Source: Bondarzewia mesenterica
Taxonomy: Eukaryota; Basidiomycota; Agaricomycetes; Russulales; Bondarzewiaceae
DNA: 18,089 nucleotides
Reading direction: 5' to 3'
Assembly: GCA_004802705.1 (NCBI GenBank)
Contig: SGPL01000622.1
Coordinates: 1 to 18,089 of the forward strand
The translations under genes were made by a program, and so were the position numbers. Positions 7,583 through 17,699 of the stretch are shown here, piece after piece (within the stretch, counting starts at the first letter, position 1; each line of letters starts with the position of its first letter). Under the pieces are notes generated by a model. The model was not told the origin of the DNA and made no database searches. It saw only the letters and a program-made list of their open reading frames with translations.

Positions 7583-9286
7583 GTGGGGCGCTGTGGAGCT
7601 GTGGAGCTGCATACGCGTGAGAAACATCCGCGATATACCCACGCACCAATCCACCGGACCTCCTTGATTTGAAAGCCACATCTTTCTTTCTGGTTTATTT
7701 TTTTCGACATAGGCTGTGTAGCATGCACCTAGTCCTAACATCCCAGTTAATCACTCTACCGTATAAACGTTCCACTATGCACGACGAGCTGACGAGGTAT
7801 TTGCTTGTCTGAGCTATATTGTAGCGTGCATAGTCAGCCTTGCAAGTCAATACACGTTTCCGCGTTTCCGTAAAAACCACCCTCAGCCCCTGCGCGCTCG
7901 CCTCTGCTCGCCTCTCTGAAAGATCTATCATCTGACCCTCGAAGACTGCCATTTGTTCATGTGCCTCTTCTCCTGAGGCACTCGTGCATGCCTCTGTTGA
8001 ACCCTGTGGAATGGTACTAATCGGACTCACCGACCGCATACCTCTGCATACTCCGGACTTTCCGCATACCCCGGGCTTTCTGCCTGCGTGTTACTTTGTC
8101 CCATTCTGGCTGGCGACAAGTCCTTCAAGCCATCTGGTACTTTCCCCTCTTTGAAGAATCTCAACAAATTCTAGCTCTAGACAATGCACGATGTCCTGAT
8201 GCCGCCAGCGCGGCATGTGTTTTGATTTTCGACCATTTCTGTTGGAAGTTTGAGGTTTGTGCATTTGTGTGCATCTTTGTCTCCCTTGCCGGGCGATGTT
8301 GCTCGTTCGCCGCCTTTGTTTTTCAACAACTCTTGGCCTTTCGCTCGTCCTTTACATATCTGTTAATTCAGACCATCTCGCGCATTGTCTTCAATCTGAG
8401 TTGGGCATGTCTTACAACTTGCTTTCTTCTCTCCCATCACATGTGCGCCGCGGTAGGTACCCATATATTCCTCGTACTACATACCGTTCGAGATATCCCG
8501 GTGTTCCAACAATTTGAATCGTCACTTTAACAGCTATAACGACAACGACGAGTCGCATCCATGATCGGCGTTGTGTGTCTCGTGTGTCGTCGTTTTCATG
8601 TTATTCAGGAGGGATGGACAATGGTTTTATAGTTAGCTCGACTTGTGCGCCATCTTTCCAAATGAATCTTCGCTGTGCCTCGATCTCATTTTAGCTGTGA
8701 GTGGGTTGTCCGAATGCAAGATTTTTTGGTTGCAGAGGGCCTCCGTGTAAGAAGATGGTCGCTCGCGCGAATGTATAGATCAAGAGAACTCAAAAGAAAA
8801 AACTGAAACTAAAATAAGATAATAAATCTACGCTCGCCCTGGCTTGCGCAATTGCGAGCGAGGTAGCTTTGCACGTTTGAGCCGAGAAATCCTGTAGTAG
8901 TGCACGTCTAGGTAAGTGGTACTTGGTGTATGTAGGAAATGTAGGAGGAGCTGAAGTTGATCCGAACAGTGCTGTAGCGCTGAAGCTGAAGGTTTTACGT
9001 CACGGGCAATTAGCGAGCAATGATGGGGGCGACGGTTTGACAACAACGCCGCACATCTTTTCACATCGCCCGCAACGGCTTGGTAGTTGCATCACCGCAC
9101 TTGCCTTGTGTCAACAGAGTTAGTCGCGGTTCAAATCAATCCTCAACGCGTCGAAGATTCGCTGCCGGATAACACAGTACACTCTTTCTTGAACCTTGAC
9201 GGGCTTGTTTGTGACATTGTCTCTCCCGCGTAGCTCAGAGTTTCTACGGTGTCATTGCTCACCTAAATTCGATCGTGGGTCCTAGG
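7583..9286. other. Long intergenic region between divergent genes
   Basis: About 1.7 kb separate the HPSGF-repeat gene (-) from the glycosyltransferase gene (+), so promoters of both should lie here. The stretch 8090-8530 is T-rich on the plus strand and gives long open frames without an ATG-led coding signature. A minus ORF at 7695-8039 (114 aa, ATG start, acidic and Ser/Glu-rich) and a weak spliced plus ORF at 8407-8694 are the only candidates. There is an AATAAA at 8821. Confidence 0.45.
8407..8694 (+). CDS. Weak candidate: spliced small ORF, 68 aa
   Basis: An ATG at 8407 follows about 130 nt of pyrimidine-rich DNA, the usual look of a basidiomycete leader. The exon 8407-8452 (MSYNLLSSLPSHVRR) meets a GTAGGT donor; an AACAG acceptor ends the 81-nt intron at 8533, and the second exon runs in frame to TAG at 8692-8694. 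AATAAA follows at 8821. The product is Ser/Thr-rich with no motif that I recognise. The splice sites and poly(A) signal favour a transcript, but coding is uncertain. Confidence 0.2.
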
Positions 9287-10755
9287 ATGTCACAAGGCGA
9301 GTACACACGTTTACCACTGCATGACTTGTCCAACTCCTCGAGCACCCGTTTTCGCACATCTCCGATCTCCCCTACTGCGCCATTCAGATTCGACTCGGAT
9401 GATGTATCCCGCCGTCGACGTAGCTGGCCAATCCATCCCATATCTTCCATATCTTCCCTTTTCCGGAGACGCACCATCCTCACCCTCCTCAAAATCCTCA
9501 TCCCCGTGCTTGTCCTAGTTGTCTTCGGAGGTGTCCTCATGTGGGAACCCCACGTCGAGCTCGCGTTCTACGAACGTGCATGGATTCAGCGGGAGATTAA
9601 ACCAGTTGAACCCTTGGCAGGTTGTTTCGACGCTGGTCGCGTGAGCCCGACGTATAACGTCTCGGAGCGCGTGTACGGCCCGCGGCGCAACGAGGTACAG
9701 GCGGGCTTACCGCTGCGCCTGGGGCTGGATTGTTATGACTTCGCGGGGACCATACGCGCACTGCCAGATGAGCAACCGCAGCGGCGCGAGGTAACGAACT
9801 TTCACTCGTATTGGCGCACCGATCTCGCGCCGTTCGCCGAGCGGCAGGAGTGGATGCTCAAGTCCTTCTTCGCAACTCAGCCCTTTGGAAATTCCAAGTT
9901 TATCCTCTGGTCCAATGGCGATCTCTCGGGGAACTCGATTTTGCAGGGCTACGTATCCAGGTATCCCGGTGCATTTGAGTTGAGGGTCGCGGATGTTCCA
10001 GAGCTAGCGAGAGGGACCGAGTTGGAGGGGAGTGCGCTTTTGAAGAGTACGGATAAGAAGGCGTGGGTGGATGGGGACCTGGTCAGACTGTTGGTGATTT
10101 GGAAAGAAGGCGGTGTGTGGGTGGACATGGACAGTCTCTTGACGAGGGATTTGAGTCCGTTGCTGGAACACGAGTTTGTAACGCAGTGGGACTGTTATGG
10201 TGCGTATTCATGTCTATTCCGTCATATACACACTTTCGAGGATTTCCTCTCATGTCACCGCGACGACTTGGCGTGCCGTGCCCAAACTGATTTGTTCCGA
10301 CAGACAAGATATACCAGCCTTTAAATGGCGCGCTTATGCACTTTCATCAACATTCTCCGTATCTTTGCGAAGCTTTTCACGTCATCGCTACCTCGCCCGC
10401 ACCACGTGCCTCCTCTACTGATTGGGGAGCCCTACTCTACCTCAAGGTCTGGCGACGGTTGGTAGCAGGCGGCATCCCACCTTTCAAAGTTCTGCCATTC
10501 TGCTTCTCAGACGCGCGCTCCTGCCGCCTCGATAACCGTCTTCCCGATCCCTTCCTCGAGGACCCGAAGGATGGCCGGTGGACAGGAGGTTTGACGCGAG
10601 CGGAGGGTGGGGGGCTGGATGAAAAGTTGAAAAAAGTGTTTGCGGTGCACTTGCATAATCAATGGGAGAAGGAGTTTCCGAAGGAAGGATGGGTTAATAG
10701 ATTGCTGCTGCAGAGGTATGAGGGGAAGCTTGGGACGAGGGCAGACGAGTTGTAG
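9287..10755 (+). CDS. GT32-like type II membrane glycosyltransferase with DXD motif
   Basis: Exons 9287-10199 and 10304-10755 are joined in phase (GAC across the junction) over a 104-nt GTGCGT...GACAG intron, giving 454 aa. The first ATG in frame with this ORF is at 9287. The N-terminus is a Ser-rich, basic cytosolic tail ending SLFRRR, followed by a single membrane anchor at about residues 63-85 and a lumenal catalytic domain. Residues 280-282 are Asp-Met-Asp in GGVWVDMDSLLTRDL, the sugar-nucleotide/metal-binding DXD of the Gly_transf_sug group. Exon 2 continues with CYDKIYQPLNGALMHF and ends in VHLHNQWEKEFP. By family, it should act in the Golgi, adding a sugar to glycans or lipids; donor and acceptor cannot be read from the sequence. 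Confidence 0.87.
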
Positions 10756-11070
10756 GTAGGTTGAGTGGTCAGGAACGCTCCGGTATTTATCATGCAGTGT
10801 GGGATGATCCTACTGACGGATAGTAAGGGAGCTATAATATGTACTTCACTGACATGGGCAGACGCAGAGAGCTACAGCATATATTAATGAACAGTGCTTA
10901 GTTGCGGAATTTTGACTGTGGGCTAAGCTTGAGACTCAACAGCGCGAAAATCAAATGAGCGATGTGAATAGTCACCGACAGATCCTATCATGAATTGCAG
11001 CTCTGGTCCACTGAAACCTCGATTGTGCAACGGTATGAGGAGCCGCGAGCGTCTACCACTGAAGCATTGT
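10756..11070. other. Short convergent intergenic region
   Basis: These 315 nt separate the stops of the glycosyltransferase (+) and SDHAF2 (-) genes and must contain both 3' UTRs. I see no separate feature. Confidence 0.6.
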
Positions 11071-11692
11071 TCAATACAGGTCCGGCATCCGTCTGACTGC
11101 CTTGCCTTCGTTTCGTGCGTGTATCTTCAGTTTGCCCAACAGAGACGAGGCGGCCCATCTTTCAGGTGGAGCTCGTTTCCCGGTTGCCCAGTAGTATATG
11201 TCCCAGTCGGGCTCGTCGAGAAACTGGATGGGTTAAAATGCGTGAGCTTTGAATCATAGGAGGGTATACCCAAGAGAAGATCATATGGAAAAATGTTTAA
11301 GCATGATCAAGTATAATATCGATAAGATTATGATAATCACAATGGACACATTTCAGGATTTTTGCACACACCTTGTCGTATTCGCGCAACTCACCCGCGC
11401 TCATCGCGCCGAGCATCTCCTGTGCGAACGTGCTCAGGAGCAGATCGCTCTCTAGCGTTCCGCGTTTACGGCTCTGATACACCAGACGCGCGCGCATGGT
11501 CTCAATGCTCTCGTTTGGGCGGGGTAGCGGCTGTGGAGGAGGAATGTCTGATGGCGTGACCGTTGATGCCAAGTGTTCTGGTGTATGTGGTAGCGGCCAT
11601 GGGTCTTTGGACACGCGCGCCGTTGTGGACACGCTTCGGAGAATGTATCGGGATGGAGCGCTAATGGCGCGAACACTACGAGCAAACTGCAT
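11071..11692 (-). CDS. SDH5: Succinate dehydrogenase assembly factor 2 (SDHAF2/Sdh5), mitochondrial
   Basis: Exons 11692-11372 (107 codons) and 11223-11071 (50 codons plus stop) join in phase 0 across a 148-nt GTGTGT...CCAG intron; the product is 157 aa, close to the yeast protein. Residues 1-30 form an Arg/Ser-rich presequence without acidic residues ([20 protein letters not shown]). The family core follows: [20 protein letters not shown], then LLLSTFAQE and ELREYDK, then exon 2 [30 protein letters not shown] and a C-terminal RRMPDLY. Sdh5/SDHAF2 acts in the mitochondrial matrix, where it promotes covalent attachment of FAD to the flavoprotein subunit of complex II. The same frame is open upstream to an ATG at 11857, but the Cys-rich extension does not look like coding sequence and would displace the presequence, so I use 11692. 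Confidence 0.95.
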
Positions 11693-11758
11693 GGTAGAGT
11701 GAAGGGCGGTAAGTGGCTTGACGATCCAGTAAAACATACACCGGAAACCCTGGAAAAC

Positions 11759-11781
11759 CACGTGAAAAACATATCCACGTG
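11759..11781 (-). promoter_or_regulatory. Twin CACGTG boxes upstream of SDHAF2
   Basis: Two palindromic CACGTG hexamers lie at 11759-11764 and 11776-11781, 17 bp apart centre to centre and 67-89 bp upstream of the ATG. Both sit in the same octamer, CCACGTGA. This is the classic site for bHLH regulators such as the yeast Cbf1 type; the spacing and position suggest function, but binding is inferred. Confidence 0.5.
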
Positions 11782-12173
11782 ACTCTGTTTTGGCAAGACA
11801 GCGACAGCGACACTGACAGTCGTTTCTTTTCTCCCTGAGGCTGTTGCGCATGTGCACTTCATTGAGTTATCTTGCATCTCCCTCGCATCGACTCAGAGTG
11901 GTATGTATGAACCGAATTATCGTCTATTCAGTTCGACGAATCGACTGATCCAGATTTTGATACCACAGTTCGTGCTACATCTGCAGGACTATTTCAATGC
12001 TGCAGAACTAGGTCTATGCGACTGAACTGTGCGATCGATATTTCAATCGTCGAAGTCTCTGAAACTTGATCAAGTAGAGGTCCGTTTCGCGATCAGGTTG
12101 AGTTGCATTCCACCTACAACGTCGCGACCCACCTTGCGCCGGGCGGAGTTGCAGCTAACAGCTGTCTGCAGAC

Positions 12174-12612
12174 ATGAGCAGAAATACCGCATACGTTGTT
12201 TTCACGATGGGTAAGATATTGAGTGCTTATCTGCTCTTTCCTATCACAGAACACCTGCCCCAGGCCCTGTCTATTATCACACCTTCCCTGTCTTCTGAAT
12301 TGACTTGCCAGGTCAGCTGAATCCTATCAGCTTAATTCTATCAGACGAATCTTTACCTCGTAAGACATTCCGCTTCCCGCCGACTTGTGTCTTCGCAACC
12401 TTAATCTAATTTGTGTTTAGAAGTGTACGTGGCATGTGCACCGTGTTGGTTGGCCTCCTCTCGCTGGGATGTCTCGGATTTCTGGTACCTTCTCCACAGG
12501 TGGACTCGTGGCCTTCTCAACACCTGCCGACAAACACGCGATCCTGGTATTTATCAATCAATGTGCCTTTCTGGTCGGTCTTTGCTTGCTGGCTGAACTA
12601 TGCTGGCGCTGC
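12174..12612 (+). CDS. Very weak candidate: three-exon ORF, about 97 aa
   Basis: An ATG at 12174 opens MSRNTAYVVFTM, followed by a 39-nt intron (12211-12249, GTAAGA...CACAG), an exon LPQALSIITPSLSSELTCQ, a second possible intron (12312-12420, GTCAGC...GTTTAG) and an exon with a hydrophobic stretch (AILVFINQCAFLVGLCLL) ending at TAA near 12610-12612. The first splice pair is good; the second donor is weak. No family is recognised, so this may be a decayed gene or chance. Confidence 0.12.
12320..12344 (+). repeat. Tandem AATYCTATCAG repeat
   Basis: AATCCTATCAG at 12320-12330 is repeated as AATTCTATCAG at 12334-12344. It is two copies only, and may be chance. Confidence 0.4.
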
Positions 12613-15253
12613 CAGAATTAACGGTATTTTTGTAACGTCCCAAGGAGGGCGCTGACCGTGGGTTAGTGCTGAGTTCGCTGAATGAAAATGAGTCTGAACG
12701 ATTTTTTGACGACTCTCTAGGGCTCTCAGACTCGCTGATCAGGCGGTCCCAAGAAATTCTGCTCGACATGTTTATGCATTGTCAGATGCGGCCATGTAAG
12801 GTAGTTCTGGTGCGATTTCTCTCCTTTGTTATACCTGACTACTGTCGCCGGGATATGCATGCGTAACCGTCATTGGGCTATACTTAATCCTCTCCGTCCC
12901 CAAATGAACATGTTGTGCTGAAGGCTTCTCGTGTCCCCTCGCCTCGACCTTTCCTCTTGTGGATATCAGCATTCATCTTCTGTCTCAATTTATAAGGCAA
13001 GGCTATATCGTAAACTCTGTTGCCGGATATATCTTGAGGGTGCAAGAAATACTTCAGAAGTCCGGACCTCGTTTTCTAGGGCAAGGATTGGACGATCAAA
13101 ACAGAAGTAGCTGGTCCCTAAGACGGAGTCGGACGTTCCCAATGCATCATTCTGTACGTCTTGATCATCATTTACTTCTCATTGGACCTCATGTACCGGT
13201 CTCAGTTCTTTTGGCTACATGTTGTTTTTTCTCGTGGAACGCCGGTTCCCTTACACTGGACTCCGCTTCGCATGACAGCGAAGACGCGCTGTGTACTGGC
13301 ATTTGCCGTGAAGTCAAGTCTTTCATTTGCACTGTTCTCATAATTTGAATCCTCGGATTCTCCGCGCGCTATCTTTCCGCTATTTTCTGGAATCCTTTGC
13401 CTGGGCGACCATTACGGCTCCAATTCTCATTCGCTCTCACCCACTTCGAGCGAAATGGTCAGTGCTGCAGCAACAACAAAGTGAGCTCTTATTCCGATAC
13501 TTATGTTCGTGCACAGGTAGTTAATCACCGTCTCTTTCGTAAGGAGGCTTGTCACTCGTCCGACACGCAAAGTTCAGGGTTCTGTTTGCAGCAGGGACCA
13601 TGCATAGTTTAGCTTTTTTTTGAACGTACGCCTTGTACGCTTCCTGTCATGTACTGGGGTGCTAATTCACTCCCTCAGTAGAACTGTGTCAGCTGTTCTT
13701 GACTTGTCCTGATCTGCCGGTCAATGTCTGTCCATATCTGCTTCTGGCAGTCTTTTGCGCTGGTAGACCAGAGACGCTAAAATGACGCTGAGATGACATT
13801 GGAGCCGGTCGCATGCATGCGAGGTTGGTTCGCTGTAGACACCGCTTCGTGAGATCCATCTGCACCCATCTGCACCCCCTCTAATCCAGAACGACTACCT
13901 CCTGGATGGGGTCAGCAACGGAGACTACTGCACCCCTATCGGATTTGCTGCTTGGCTCCCCTCATCGAGTGGTGCTCATTCCGTTATTGCTGCCACCAGG
14001 CATCTGACGGTTTCATTCTCACGCATTTGCCAGAAGATGCGAACACTTTCATGTACCTGTGGCCGCGGCCTTTGATAGCTCTTTCTGTCTTCCAAATATG
14101 GTCTCACAGATGCTGATTTTGCTTCGCATTGGCTGCTTTATATCTCATTGTAGAGAACTTTGATTGCGCTCATAGATCGCAAGAGTTCCGCTATTCAGGT
14201 CGTTCTGCTCATGTGAGCATGTTCGTTGCAGAGTCGACCGTGTCCTCTATGCTTGCTACAGTGAGCAGGCAGTCCAGATATTGGTGCGTCATGAAAATTA
14301 TGCGGTTCCTCCCTCGTAAACGTGTCGCCGTCTGAATTTCCTGTGTCTGGAATCCTAATAGATGCTGACGACCTCGAGTACTTCATTTTAATCAATCAGA
14401 TCTCGAAGGGTCCACAATTGCATCCGATTTGTGAAGCGGTGTGCACAGGACGACCACCAGGCGGGGAAACGGTGAGATGCTTGCGCCACTCAAACTCCCC
14501 TAAGGATAGTTTCGGACGATGATCAAATAACAGACTCGGAAATTATCCACGGAGACATCCTGGACCTGTGTATGGGAGGTGCGCAGCACTTCTCTCGGAC
14601 GGCCGGTGCGCTCCTTAACATTCAATCGTGGATTCAACCGGAACACATGTATTCAGACCTCCCTCACAACGTGAACATAAATTTCCGTGTCGAAACTATG
14701 ACACTGCCCACGTTGAAGGAGTGAATTTGTCACAGGTTGCAGACAGACAGTGCGTGTTCGGTTTTTTCAAGTCGGTTTTTCGGCTCACTCATTGTACTCG
14801 TGTCAATTTTTTTGTCCCTTTGATACCTAGGTTACACTGACATGCACAGTTCCTGGAAACGCAAATTGATGGAAAGCCTGAGCTTGACGCGTTGACGACT
14901 CCATTCTACATGTCGGGTAAGTTGACGAGTCGTGATCTCCACTCCTGCCTGGCATCGAGCTGTCCCTAAGTGAGCCCATATCTGCCCACATGCACTATGA
15001 AAGTGCTGCGGACCGGCCTGCAGACACATGTTTGGGTGGCAAAGCGCCGACGCCGTGCTTATCGTTTCGACGGGTGAGCGAGCGGCCACAACACTGAGTC
15101 GGATATAAGTATGTAAGTATGTACACGACACGCGACGTGCGTGTCAACCTTGACTCCGCGGTTGCTTGGTCGGACAAGTCAGGCTGAATGATATCAGCGG
15201 TTGCGATGGTATTCCATTTTACACGGCCGCTGAGTTTTGTCTTCTCAATTTTG

Positions 15254-15332
15254 GTAGGTACCTACTGGTACCTATCGATATACATACTCGTTCAGCCGGC
15301 TGAGCTTGTGCACCGACTAGATTATCGATAGG
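15254..15332. repeat. Cluster of short palindromes
   Basis: GTAGGTACCTAC at 15254-15265 is a perfect 12-bp palindrome, followed at once by a second GGTACC. CCTATCGATA at 15271-15280 and TATCGATAGG at 15323-15332 form inverted arms of 10 bp around a 42-nt loop, each containing the palindrome TATCGATA. Confidence 0.55.
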
Positions 15333-15817
15333 CTCGCTGCCGAGCGATTGCACGCATGATGCAAACTCAAAACACAAATGAGCCGTCGCGCGGGAGTCAG
15401 TGGCCGATTTTCCTCAATCTCTGTCTGTCTGTCCAGTAAAATCCTGCTTGGCGACCATCTAGCTCGGTTGCGATGGATCCTTCCTGACGACTGTCTATTC
15501 GCTGTCAGTGGTGCGGTTTGGCACGATGGTTTTTTAACCTAGGGAAGTTCATGGACCGTGCTTCATGCTACAGTGAGTTTGGGTTAAATACATGTCGCTA
15601 ACCTTCGTCTTGCCCTCCTGATATGACGAGGTTTTCCTGCCTGGTCAACGATCACAGTATGTGCGGCGTATTGGGTTGAATGTGAGTAAGCATTTTTCTG
15701 TCACATACGATGCACGGTGAAAAAGAGAACCCTCGTGTGTCGGTGGCCCTCGCAAAACTCAAGTGTCACGACCTTTTTAATTTATATTGGATTTCTTACA
15801 ACTGAAGCAACGAACAG

Positions 15818-15868
15818 GCCCCCTTTTTTCCCCGGCTTCCACTTTTTTTTTTCGTTTCTTCTTCACAG
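15818..15868 (+). promoter_or_regulatory. Polypyrimidine tract ending CACAG
   Basis: A C/T-rich run of about 50 nt ends TTCTTCTTCACAG. It resembles either a basidiomycete core promoter or the 3' end of an intron. An ATG at 15921 opens only 47 codons, and the alternative exon beginning at 15869 also stops soon, so no gene can be assigned. Confidence 0.3.
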
Positions 15869-16542
15869 AAGAGACGCCGTCAACTTAATGTGACACGTAG
15901 TTCAACTCTCACCGAACCGAAATGCCTTCCAAATCGTTTCATTTCTACAAAACTCCCACCCTAATACTCACTCACGTCCGTCAATTTGGCAGGTCTGCGC
16001 GTTCCCGGGCCGCTATCATACTTAATACAAGTCCCACCGGCAACCGACCGGTTTCCATCAATTGATCCATTGTCTGTCTGTCTGAGCAAAAGTCACTTGC
16101 GCGCTTCTCACCGTCTATTTCCGAACCTAAGTACTACGCCCACCATCACGATCGAGCCGTTCCAGACCAGCCCATCGTCTTAACCTGTCCGCAGCAAATA
16201 CGTACAGCATAGCACAAACGCCCGTGCGCCAATTGATCAGTGACTTGGCTTCACACGTACAGGAGGAGGCGTCGAGTCCGTGGCGAAGGGAAAGCGCCGC
16301 CTCGAGGCTTTGCCAATGCGTACAGCTTGGGCTCTGCATGTGCATTGTCATGCGATGCTGGAGTCTGCCGTACGTCCTCGCATGCATCTGCAGTGCATCG
16401 GGCCTTCTCGATGCTCTTTGCGAAGTCGGCAGCGGCGCTTCGATGCATTGAAAGCGCTGGCCGCCGCTTGTTTACGGATTGCACATCGCAATATATGTGA
16501 GTAAGTTCATATCAACGATCGATCCTTCCAGAGGCGATGCGT

Positions 16543-16576
16543 CCTGCCATGATGGCAGGGCACCTTAGGGCACCTT
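16543..16576. repeat. Perfect hairpin followed by a direct repeat
   Basis: CCTGCCAT (16543-16550) and ATGGCAGG (16552-16559) are exact inverted arms with one central base. Overlapping the right arm, GGGCACCTT occurs at 16558-16566 and again at 16568-16576. Confidence 0.6.
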
Positions 16577-17189
16577 GCTGGAGTTCGTGCCCCGTTTCGG
16601 CTTGGACGGCATCGTGGGGAGCAGGCGCGACGAAAACCGAAAACGAAAACTTCGTGCTCCTCCTTCGCGCTTCAGGTCTCGTAGCGCTTCGCGTGCTCGT
16701 GCTTCAAACGCCCTTCTCATGTCCGAGGGGAGAGGGAAAACTTGACGCGGCGCTTTTGCAGTGGTCGCACGTTATGGACAGGACACGTAGGTGTGCAAAA
16801 CGACCGAGGGCCGTTTGAACGTCGCCCAACGTGCGGTGCGAGCCCGTGCTAAGATATTTCAAGTTACTGAGGCCGTCACTTGGGCTTCAGGCTTCAGCTT
16901 CAGGGCCAGTCGGGCATCGCTCTGCTTTAAAATTGGCTTAGCCCACCACCCAGTCGTGCCTGCACTAGCATCGCCCATCCTCTAGTCCAGCGCTTCCGAG
17001 ATTCAAGTTTGTGCGCCTACGTATTTGTGTAGCTAACAACTTACCACATAGGATATGCGCCAGTGAGTGGCATCACTCGCAATGCACAGGTTCTCCCAGC
17101 AATACGGGAATATCCGACGCGGCGACATCTGTAGGCGTGTGATGACCTCTCATTTCCGCGCTGGGAACGACACAAGAAGAATACGAGGT

Positions 17190-17198
17190 TATATAAAA
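17190..17198 (+). promoter_or_regulatory. TATA box
   Basis: TATATAAAA lies 52 nt upstream of the ATG at 17250, which opens a 38-codon exon ending at a GTAAGT donor. It is the best core-promoter match in the last 6 kb. Confidence 0.45.
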
Positions 17199-17249
17199 TT
17201 TGAAGACACGTCCGAGACGTTTCTCTGAATCCGATCTGCCCTCCTCGGC

Positions 17250-17614
17250 ATGGGGTTACAAACTCCGTGGCTTTCATATAACGAAGCCGAGACGCTCCGC
17301 GAGGAGACCGGCTCCACCCCCACTATTGCCTCTCGCCAGCGCGCGGAGGCGTGGAAACACGAAGTAAGTTAGTTACATACATACAGGACATACACGGTTA
17401 TGGCAAGCATCGCGCATCCATGCGCGTCATGGGCGTCGTTCAATTCGCGAGACGCGCGCAGCCCATCCGGGATCTTTCTGCTATCAAAGTTTATGCCTGT
17501 CTACGCACGTGAAGTAAAAGTACCAGTACCCAAGGAATCACCATACGAGTTGCTTACACATTTGAGGATATCGAACACGTCGGCGCCGCCCCGGAATCGA
17601 GAATGTTTGGCGAC
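17250..17614 (+). CDS. Candidate spliced gene, unidentified, 3' end unresolved
   Basis: Exon 17250-17363 encodes MGLQTPWLSYNEAETLREE... ending KHE at a GTAAGT donor. A CAG at 17386 would leave a 23-nt intron, too short; the AAG at 17407 gives 44 nt and keeps phase. The next exon (17408-17488) reads HRASMRVMGVVQFARRAQPI and stops soon unless spliced; a GTTTAT donor at 17489 and a TTTGAG acceptor at 17566 lead to DIEHVGAAPESRMFGD, ending at GTGAGG (17615). A further exon after the CCAG/AGAG acceptors near 17750 could end at TAG or TGA around 17870. The product is unrecognised. The antisense strand is also open over 17420-17510, so strand is not certain. Confidence 0.3.
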
Positions 17615-17682
17615 GTGAGGACTCACTTTGATTTTTTTTTTCGAAATTATAAAATAAAAAGAAAAGTAGAAATGGAAGATCA

Positions 17683-17699
17683 ATAAGTACTGTACTTAT
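17683..17699. repeat. Perfect short inverted repeat
   Basis: ATAAGTAC (17683-17690) and GTACTTAT (17692-17699) are exact inverted arms around one T, in an A/T-rich stretch inside the possible last intron of the candidate gene at 17250. Confidence 0.6.

Larger units (their letters stand above)
11800..17189. other. Gene-poor region of about 5.4 kb
   Basis: The first bases are SDHAF2 promoter, including a GACAGC repeat at 11800-11818. Beyond this I see no ORF with a recognisable domain in either strand; all open frames are under 130 codons. Composition drifts from AT/GC-balanced (12-15.8 kb) to CG-richer (16.2-17 kb). I looked by eye for reverse transcriptase, transposase, integrase and long direct or inverted terminal repeats and found none. 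Weak spliced ORFs around 12174-12612 and a pyrimidine tract at 15818-15868 are listed separately. Confidence 0.5.

Noticed and set aside
8096..8530. 144-codon open frame on the plus strand
   Set aside because: It lacks an ATG start (TTG), lies in T-rich DNA where stops are rare, and its hydrophobic, Phe/Leu/Cys-rich product is what such composition gives by chance.
9126..9137. B-box-like GGTTCAAATC
   Set aside because: The flanking bases do not make a T stem, and no A box sits at the right distance.
9223..9285. tRNA-like string CGCGTAGCTCAGAG with a TTCGATC downstream
   Set aside because: The D arm, anticodon arm and T arm do not pair, so no cloverleaf forms; it is glycosyltransferase promoter DNA.
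11693..11857. 55-residue N-terminal extension of SDHAF2
   Set aside because: It is Cys/Arg-rich, overlaps the CACGTG promoter boxes and would bury the mitochondrial presequence; the ATG at 11692 fits the family length.
12411..12655. Possible resemblance to a STE3-type pheromone receptor
   Set aside because: Only a loose impression of a hydrophobic segment; the conserved receptor blocks are absent in all three frames.
15418..16086. Two short GTCT/CTGT microsatellites and a repeated CGGTTGCGATGG word
   Set aside because: Copies are short and few, and a 12-bp repeat is expected by chance in several kilobases, so they do not mark terminal repeats of an element.
17364..17386. Intron ending at the first CAG after the GTAAGT donor
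   Set aside because: It would be 23 nt, shorter than fungal introns; the next in-phase acceptor gives 44 nt.
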